Assembly (NCBI GenBank): GCA_010094045.1 | Contig: ML986588.1 | Coordinates: forward strand, 186,001 to 250,000 | Direction of reading: 5' to 3' | DNA: 64,000 nt | From: Lojkania enalia | Lineage: Eukaryota > Ascomycota > Dothideomycetes > Pleosporales | Shown here: one piece after another, positions 57,077-64,000 of the stretch | Position numbering within the stretch: position 1 is the stretch's first letter | Layout: the number at the start of each line of letters is the position of its first letter | Position numbers and translations under genes: made by a program | Notes under the pieces: model-generated | Databases searched by the model: none | What the model saw: the letters and a program-made list of their open reading frames with translations, nothing else | Told to the model about the DNA's origin: nothing

Positions 57077-59443
57077 CTAAGAGAATGTGCCCATGGGGGG
57101 ACCGCGGCGGGTTCCCATAACCGAGGATTGCAGTCGTCCAGCAGCCTTAGTCACCCCAGCGAAAGGTGCAGGATTCCTTTTTGATGTTGAACTTCTCTTA
57201 CGAAGGGGAGACATTAACGTCTCTGCCGACTTTCCAGACCGAATAGGGCGCGAGACCGAAGCGCGAAGATTAGGATCGTACGGGAGACTAGCGATGTCGC
57301 GGAATCGATTTTGATTATTTCGGAAAGCCGTGACCACGCCTCGGTCGAAATGCTCGAGCATGACATCAGACTGGCTCCACTTACGACTTGTGGGTGTCTC
57401 AATTGTAGGCGTTGGCTGAGCCGGGGTAGAGCCAGGGAATGCAACCATCGACGTGGCTGGAGTGGCTGGGACTTCTGTCTCATCGTCTCGTTCTACATCG
57501 GTGGCATCTTTGTCGGAACCAAAGTCCATGAAATCGGTGATATTCAGGTCGTCCTCATAATCCTCATCGTCATCGTACTCATCTTCCTCCTCCCAGTTAA
57601 TGTTTCCATTCTGTTCAACGCTGATGAATGGGAAAAAGGCCTCAGGGGGACCAATGCTATCCCCACCAAAAAGGTAGTTATTTGTAGGAGCCGAACCAAA
57701 GATGCCTGTAAGCATAATGTCGGTAGCATTCTGGAAGGGATTGATGAACGCGTCATTACTTATCTCGCTGTCTGAGGCATTGAAATGCTGGAGAGAGGTG
57801 CGAGGGCTATTATTTGTAGTACTGGCCGTGCTACTGTAAGTGGCATAAGGGGTTCGTCGGACGTATGTTGTAGTCCGCGGGCGATAGAAGGTCAGCGTTT
57901 TAGTAGCCCTATTAGTAACTGCAATTGCTTCTCCAGATTCCTCATGTACGAAGATGCCACGAATCGGCGGAATGAGGACTTTGCCGTTCACAGGAGTCCG
58001 GGATGATCTCTGAAAAGGCCTCGGACTAGTAGCCCTAGAAGCCGGCGCGGAAGATGGTCGACGCAAAACTGATTTCTGTATTGGGGTCTGTGGGGGACCA
58101 TCGGATGCCATGTCCGAGTCATCCTCGTCAGTTGTATCACCCATGTCAGCTGGTACGCAGAATTAGCGGGGAAGAAATAAATCAAAATAGGGTACATGCA
58201 TACTTTCGTAACCGCTAGACCCTGCATTAGAGGACTCCTCATCAAATTCTTCATCGACGGTAAGTGGCTGAATGCGGCTCTCGTCCTGTCCAACATCCCA
58301 ATAGGATTGCTCAGAACCACTGGAGAAAAATTCTTCCGCATTTTCGGTTTCATTATCATTCTCAATCATCTGGTAGATGCTTGTAGGAAGCTTCTCTTGC
58401 TCCATGAAAAGGTCTGGCCAGAGGCTGCTGTCAAGCTCTGATGCTGAAGAGCTAGAACTGTCTGATACTTGAACCTCGTCATCAAAGCGCACTCGCTTCG
58501 AAGAGCTATTGGAGTATTTCCTATTGATATTGGGCTCGGGGGATGTGGGAACAGGCTCGGGCTCGAAGAATTGACCGAAGCCAATATCTGAGAGGGTAGA
58601 AGCGGTGATTAGATTTTCGTCGACTGGATCATTGAAATCAAAGAAATGATCATTCGGAGCACTGTTCAAGCTGAACCGGCGTGGAGCAGTGATTATATCA
58701 TACTCCTTATGTAGCTCCTGGTTGACAATGTAGTCCTCCTCTTGCTGTTCCATATCGGACTCATCGCTGATAAAGTTGACGCCACTGTAATCCTCATCGT
58801 CAATATCGATGCATTTATCTTCATCAGAGCTCTCGATGGCGTTCTCAAGACCATTCGTGTCATCATTTTCCTTGTAAGTTAACAACGGCTTTAGGTTAGT
58901 GCTGCTTAGCTTCCGTGCCATTTTGCGTCGAGGAAATGCATGGTGCTCGCCATCATCATCTCCAAAGAGTAGTGAGGTGTTGGAGACGTTGCTGTAGGTG
59001 CGTTTCTTGACGCCCATCAGCAGCTGACCCAACGGATGCTTGCTTGTCTTGAGCCCCGCCTCATGGGATTCGACATCCTCGTCATCGTCATGAGAATCTT
59101 CGTCGTCGATATGTTCGGCACGAATACCTGGGCATTTCCCCTTGCCCAAGCCGCGACCACAAGACGGGGCATTGACCTCTGGGGTATCTTCATCATTATC
59201 TTTTGCGTCGTCTTGATCGGAACTACTGTCTTCGTCGTCATCTTCGTTCGCTACCTCTTCGCCGGCGGATTGTCCGCTGCCCCGGCCATCGGCATGATAC
59301 GTGCTCCCCTGAGCGGTGTCATCCGACGAGGAGCGCTGGTTGCTGTTGCGAATATTAACTGGAGCATCGAATACAAGTTTGTGATCTTGAATGTGTTTCC
59401 TGCCGAGTTCGGCTACTAATCGCGGGCTAGTTAAGTTGGCCAT
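57077..59443 (-). CDS. Acidic nuclear-type protein, possible Ifh1/Crf1-family coregulator
   Basis: Exons (minus) 59443-58204 and 58149-57077 give 770 aa; the join reads SSGYETDMGDTTDEDDSDM. Several Asp/Glu-rich blocks alternate with Ser-rich disorder. The best-ordered block, about residues 148-235, contains SNVSNTSLLFGDD, HHAFPRRKMARKLSSTNLKP and LLTYKENDDTNGLE, then DIDDEDYSGVNFISDESD. From memory this resembles the conserved block of fungal proteins assigned to the CRF1 family, which includes yeast Ifh1 and Crf1. Those bind Fhl1 and activate or repress ribosomal-protein genes under TOR control. Other blocks are SKRVRFDDEVQV and, in exon 2, PPIRGIFVHEESGEAIAV. The protein has no enzyme motif or membrane segment. 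The family call is an inference; it could be another fungal-specific nuclear protein. Confidence 0.6.
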
Positions 59444-61766
59444 CGTGACCTGTGGAATCGCTTAATTTGTTGATTAGAATTGCGGAGTATAACCGTGGTA
59501 AGCAGAAGAGAGAAGTCGGTCGGGGATATGAAGGACGAGGAATAAGAGTAGAAGTCGGGAAGGGTCGGACAGGGTGGAAGAAGATAACAGCGCTCGGACG
59601 GATTGGATATGTGGTTTACTCGGTGGGAGGCCCTTTAAACTATGTTGGGCCTTGGAGGGTCGTCGATGTTCTTGGAGGTTGAGCCCGGGTGAACTGACAA
59701 TACAAGAACTTGGCAGGGCAGGCCGGACGATAGATCAATTGCAAATTCGACTGCGGGCAGAAGTGCTACACGCAATCGAGGTGAACTGTATCGTCGTAGA
59801 GGTTGAAATACTCGTGAGCTGGCCGGCTGGGAGGCCACACCCGTTCGTGGGGCCCCCCAGTAGGAGGTTTAGAGCTCAGCGATGGCCTGCGGCATTGTCT
59901 CGACGAAGATAGGATATGAATGCTGTTAGTGGGAGGCTGTTTACGGTTTCTGGAGTGCGACTTCGTTGTCTGGTGAGGTGTGGTGGAGAGAGAAAGGCGG
60001 GACGGTGAGGAAATGATATTTTACTAGAGCGCGCTAGGCCGCAGGCGCGCTAGTGCCGCAACTTTCGGTGAGGAAAGCGCAGGGGAGTCACAACCACGCA
60101 ACCAGCAGCCAGCAGCCAGCAGCCAACAGCCCACAGCGGCGCCGGCTCCCTCGCCCGCTTCTCGCTACTGGGCTCTTCAGTCTTCATCCGCTACCTACGA
60201 CTAGCTACTCGTACCATGGTACTACCTATGGGCTGGACGACTTCAGGTGCCGGCCGGCTATGTATGTCCTGGCGATGCACGCTGGGCTCTTGAACACGCC
60301 TGCCCTCGTCACCCGCCTGCCTGCCTGCCCAGGCACGCACAGAGGCCGCCGCCGCCGCCGCAGTCATCGCGTGCCCGGCAGGAGCGTGCGGCGCACTTTC
60401 TGCCCCGGCGCCCCACCAAACTAGCCTGCTCAGGGCGGCCCGTCTGGCGCAAACACGCACGGATGAGGCAACGGGGCTATAAAAGCGAGCACCACAGATC
60501 TTGTATGTAACGGCAAAATCCCAACTGGCGCCAAGTAAAACACCAGTCCTCTACAGCCCCCGTCATCCTTGCACCAGCGGCCAGCCTGGATATAGATTGG
60601 CCTGCGTCTTTTGATGTCAGACGTACTGCTGCATCCTGTCATATCCAATATCTCGCTCACCACCATGACCACCCCCCCCTCGACAACGCTTCTTGCTCCC
60701 CCCTTTGCACTCCCGTCTGCGGCTGGCGGGCAGGCAGTGGATCAACCCCACAGACCCTGTCCGCTACGTTGACGGTACCCTCTATCGATACCGATGTGCG
60801 CCAGCCTCGTCGCATCTAAAAAGGCGGTGTGCGGCGGTGATGCACCCGCTCTCCAAAGGGCACAGCAGCGGGCCGCCGCCGAGGGGCGCATGCACTGCGC
60901 GCTTGCGAGGTCTGAAACCTATATAAAGTACTTCATGTACTTCATGACCCGCATTGACTGCTGTCTACCTGGTACTGGTGGGGAGAGAAGCGCAAGTGTT
61001 GCTGGTGCTGATACCGATGTTCCTACTCTACTGATGCTACTCGCCCCCGGATCGCTCGAGATCAGCCATCTCTGGCTGCATCTGCCCCATGCCCACATGC
61101 GCCGCGGGTGTTACGAGACCCAGACGGCCTCCGATGCCGCCGCCTGGTTGGTCCCTTCCCCGAACCCCGTTCGATGCTCGACAAGGTCTTCGACGTGTCA
61201 TATCGCCAATCCGCCTGATTGGGCAATTGCCCTGAGCTGTCCAGCGCCAGGGCGGAGCATCCTATTCGCCTAGCAATGGTAGCCAGGAGCCGATATTTGC
61301 GGTTGAGGCAAGTTTGCCTCTGGCAACCCACAACACATTTTAAAACTTTGACTCACCTTCATTTCAAGTCATCTAGAAGTAGCCCGAAAGAGTCACACTA
61401 GGCATCGCTGTAAAGGTGCAGTACCTATCCTACTTTGTACGTTACGCTACCAGGCGGAACCATACCTATGTTCTGCAACGTAAGCACCTTAGCGAGCCCA
61501 CACGTAAGGATAGACGCAGTAGATATAAACCTAGACGTAGACAGCGAAGCTACTCCTTTCTCGGCTTCTACACGTTGACGCCTGTTCTGAGTCAGTGCTA
61601 AACAAGTCGGTCTGGTATGTTGACAGCTGTCATTGCAGCCAGCCAGAATCATCACAACAAAAATTTACATTTTGACTTGCACGTGAACCGTAGTCGAAAT
61701 TGTATTTACGAAGTTAAGTCAGTGTTGAAAGACTGGTACTCTACGCGAGCCAGCCATGCCCGGACC
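59444..61766. other. 2.3-kb region upstream of the Ifh1/Crf1-like gene
   Basis: No gene is supported. The first few hundred nt are the likely promoter of the minus-strand gene ending here. GC-rich simple repeats occur at 60101-60136 and 60344-60362. The right part holds the 3' flank of the Cia84-like gene. Short open frames have no motifs. Confidence 0.5.
60101..60136. repeat. CAGCCAG-type tandem repeat
   Basis: About four CAGCAGC/CAGCCAG units in a row, ending in two diverged units. A separate (GCC)6-type run lies at 60344-60362. Both are in non-coding DNA. Confidence 0.75.
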
Positions 61767-64000
61767 CTAACGAATTTCTTCGTCTGGGAGTCCAAATATC
61801 CTGGGTGATGCTGGAGCTTTAAGCTGTGCAGGCTTTGCAAGACTGCCAAGATCCCGAACCAAATCATCGTAGTCGAATCCTAGGTAATAGAGCAAGTCCT
61901 CTGCCCATTCGAGTGTTTCCCTAAATTCGACGTTTTCCTGAGTGGTTTGCTCTCTTCCACTTTCCTTGATCTGGTCCAGCTCTTGCTGGACCTTGCGAAG
62001 GACTGCCAGGACCGTTTGCCTATTGGGATATACCCGGCCTTGTAGGATGAGCGTGGCCCCTGAAGGCTGCGTGATGATTATGTCATCTGGTTTGCTCTCA
62101 TGTTCCTCGCCTTTGCTCACTCTGAATTGGGGCATTGTAGGCAGCCCTCCAGGGGCTCTGTAAGGTTCAAATCTGTTAGGCGGTCGATAACACCACATGT
62201 TAACAATCATCCTCCCTTTGGTGCTTCCAAAAGCATCGAGAACTCCGCCCAGGATTATATTGAAATCAAAGGTAGATAATCGGATGCCCTGACGTGCGGA
62301 AAATGCTAGAAACGTGGAACAAAATACTTTCCAGTCATCATTGATTGAAGACACGATGGCAAGTACACAGTACAACTCATTCCGTAAGCGTGTAAGAATC
62401 GTGGCTTCCCATGCAAATAGGAACTCTTTGAAAGCAACCTGTGCTTCAACCTTCGGCGATTCGGTAAAGGATTCTATGTCGTTGGAAGTACGGAGCAGTG
62501 TCGCGGCAAAGTTGGCGAGCACTACAGGATGCGGCCAGTAGCCAGGATTTTCCACGACATATTGTTGAATGCTCTGGACAGACGCCCACCGATGCTGTTG
62601 GATCTGACTGCTAAGCAAAGCTGTCAATATCTCGGGGGGCATCATTTGTGCTGCGCTTCTACCGACGGTAGCTTTGTCGACAGCTTTCAATACGAGGTCG
62701 TTAGATTGCGTGGCCGTCCCGAAACGGATGATGGCAGCAGCTATGTGCCAATTGTGGTACATGCTATTATCGATTAGGGGGCCGTCCAAATCTTTAGATG
62801 ACAATAACCAGCTACCAAGATCGAACAATTTTGACTCGGTAATAAGATCCAAAGTTTTGGCAAGTAAAGGCTTAGGGAGCTGAGTGTCAAAACCCGGATA
62901 GTCAATGGGGGCTATATTGCCCGTGAAGGGCTGATCCTGCTGTGGAAGACTCGAATTTAGCCTTTCAAAGAATTGACGAAGTGACCTCTGTTTGTTTTCA
63001 TCCGTATACTGCTGCAATGATTGAAACGTTGCCATTGATCCGGATATATCGCCGTTCTCAATGAATGATTGCATTGTCCGATGAAGCAAGCCGATAGACA
63101 CGGCAGAGGGATCAAAAAAATACGGCGGTTCAGGAATAGCGTCGACATCCCCGGAAGGAGCATTGGGAGACCCGACTTCTGTCCCAAAATTAGAGGCGAG
63201 CTTTATCATGCTTAATAGCAGTGCCGGTCGCTTCTCAGGAACGATGCCTCCAGACTCTAGTAAGCGAACTATAATAGAGTCCCAAGATATAGAGCCCAGA
63301 CTAAGGGAATCAAGGTCTAGTAGTTGCTTGAGATTCTCAATGTGGGCCAACAGGGTTTCCGGATCAGTTCCTCGAGCTCCGACTCCAACACGCATAGCAT
63401 TCGCAAGCCCATCGATGAATGCCGTTACAACTTCGCTACTGATAGTTCTCTGGATTAGTGCGTGTCCTTCATTATGGCTAGCCATGTCCCTTCCTTGGAA
63501 GAGCCGCCACCCGAACAAAGTCGGAGTGGATTCCTTTTCCAACTTTTGGACTAATTGCCGCCAACTGATAAGCCGCCATCCAATCTTTTCACGGTCTAGA
63601 AGGATCTTCTCCAAAATAGCAGTTCCGTCCAATACCCATCCCCCATGAAGACAAGACCAAAGAATAAGTTCTAACCATAACTCAGGTGCAATTCCCGAAA
63701 CATAGGCGGTAAAACGGGAGCCTGGAATCTCACGGCCTAAAAAATATTGGGCATTCATCCTTTCCTTCGCATTCTTTGCAGAGGCTTCGTAGGCTCTCCA
63801 AGTCGCATCCGAAAGCGCAGTGAAGATCTTCGCCGATAGAAGATCGAGTGTTGGAGGCTGCTGGAGAGCGAAGTCATCGTATGCTGGTAGGTATTGATAG
63901 ACAGACTCTGGGATTAGTCCCACGTGGTGGAGGTGGGCGATCATTTCTAAGACGCGACTTAGGACGGCGGACATTTTTGGCTCGTCCCGGGCGACCGCGC
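61767..64000 (-). CDS. CIA84: Cia84-like complex I assembly protein (partial, runs off the right edge)
   Basis: Resembles complex I intermediate-associated protein 84, a mitochondrial helical-repeat protein (PPR-like) needed to build the membrane arm of NADH dehydrogenase in filamentous fungi. The visible frame covers 735 aa from ATG 63974 to TAG 61767-61769. Upstream of that ATG the frame stays open to the window edge (reading AVARDEPK), so the N terminus, including any mitochondrial targeting sequence, is probably missing. Blocks include ARVLEM-like VLSRVLEMIAHLHHVGLIPE, PPTLDLLSAKIFTALSDATW and PELWLELILWSCLHGGWVLD. Helical repeats run through the whole length; the C terminus is EWAEDLLYYLGFDYDDLVRD. 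No catalytic motif is seen. The assignment rests on general resemblance of the helical blocks and length, recalled from the family. Confidence 0.65.
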   Translation of the reverse strand, partial: AVARDEPKMSAVLSRVLEMIAHLHHVGLIPESVYQYLPAYDDFALQQPPTLDLLSAKIFTALSDATWRAYEASAKNAKERMNAQYFLGREIPGSRFTAYVSGIAPELWLELILWSCLHGGWVLDGTAILEKILLDREKIGWRLISWRQLVQKLEKESTPTLFGWRLFQGRDMASHNEGHALIQRTISSEVVTAFIDGLANAMRVGVGARGTDPETLLAHIENLKQLLDLDSLSLGSISWDSIIVRLLESGGIVPEKRPALLLSMIKLASNFGTEVGSPNAPSGDVDAIPEPPYFFDPSAVSIGLLHRTMQSFIENGDISGSMATFQSLQQYTDENKQRSLRQFFERLNSSLPQQDQPFTGNIAPIDYPGFDTQLPKPLLAKTLDLITESKLFDLGSWLLSSKDLDGPLIDNSMYHNWHIAAAIIRFGTATQSNDLVLKAVDKATVGRSAAQMMPPEILTALLSSQIQQHRWASVQSIQQYVVENPGYWPHPVVLANFAATLLRTSNDIESFTESPKVEAQVAFKEFLFAWEATILTRLRNELYCVLAIVSSINDDWKVFCSTFLAFSARQGIRLSTFDFNIILGGVLDAFGSTKGRMIVNMWCYRPPNRFEPYRAPGGLPTMPQFRVSKGEEHESKPDDIIITQPSGATLILQGRVYPNRQTVLAVLRKVQQELDQIKESGREQTTQENVEFRETLEWAEDLLYYLGFDYDDLVRDLGSLAKPAQLKAPASPRIFGLPDEEIR

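Noticed and set aside
1..64000. A defence system, biosynthetic gene cluster or other linked novel system
   Set aside because: The intact genes are conserved housekeeping functions with separate promoters. No polyketide, peptide or terpene synthase and no NLR-type or toxin-like gene was recognised.

Overview
The window looks like nuclear DNA of a filamentous ascomycete (Pezizomycotina). The genes are housekeeping eukaryotic genes broken by short GT-AG introns, mostly 45-60 nt with a CTAAC/CTGAC-like branch site. Proteins that point to Pezizomycotina include a Htf1/Hbx-type homeobox regulator, a Cia84-like complex I assembly factor, a single TOR kinase with an Asn-Gly-rich insert, and a TRF-type telobox protein. 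I cannot fix the class. Two decayed genes carry stops of the TGG-to-TAG and CAG-to-TAG kind, which would fit repeat-induced point mutation (RIP). No prokaryotic operon, CRISPR array, tRNA, rRNA or intact transposon was recognised.

Layout, left to right: THO complex subunit Hpr1/THOC1 (466-2665, +); a 3.7-kb upstream region and then a Htf1-type homeobox regulator (6405-8276, +); a 5.3-kb gene-poor stretch; eIF4G (13551-18343, +); a small glycine-rich LEA-like protein (19599-20003, +); a ferric-reductase-type membrane protein (20508-22439, -) divergent from SEC12 (23183-25221, +); TOR kinase (25691-33104, +); a TDT/SLAC1-family anion transporter (34004-35663, +).

From about 35.7 to 40.2 kb the DNA holds only gene remnants: a broken Ser/Thr kinase and two less certain minus-strand relics. 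Next come pantothenate kinase (40281-41854, -), a telobox Myb protein (42728-45525, -) divergent from the Gdt1-type cation transporter (46260-47920, +), and a second decayed stretch at 48-51 kb with a broken class II-like haem peroxidase. The right end carries a transcriptional cyclin (51228-52277, +), an alpha/beta hydrolase (52837-54285, +), seipin (54632-56027, -), an acidic protein resembling the Ifh1/Crf1 family (57077-59443, -) and a Cia84-like protein that runs off the right edge (61767-64000, -).

Functionally the genes are mostly unlinked housekeeping functions. The one theme I can argue is growth control: TOR, eIF4G and (if the family call is right) an Ifh1/Crf1-type ribosomal-protein gene coregulator lie within 46 kb. 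This is proximity only, not an operon. All exon boundaries were read by eye from splice motifs and reading-frame continuity, and no transcript data were available.
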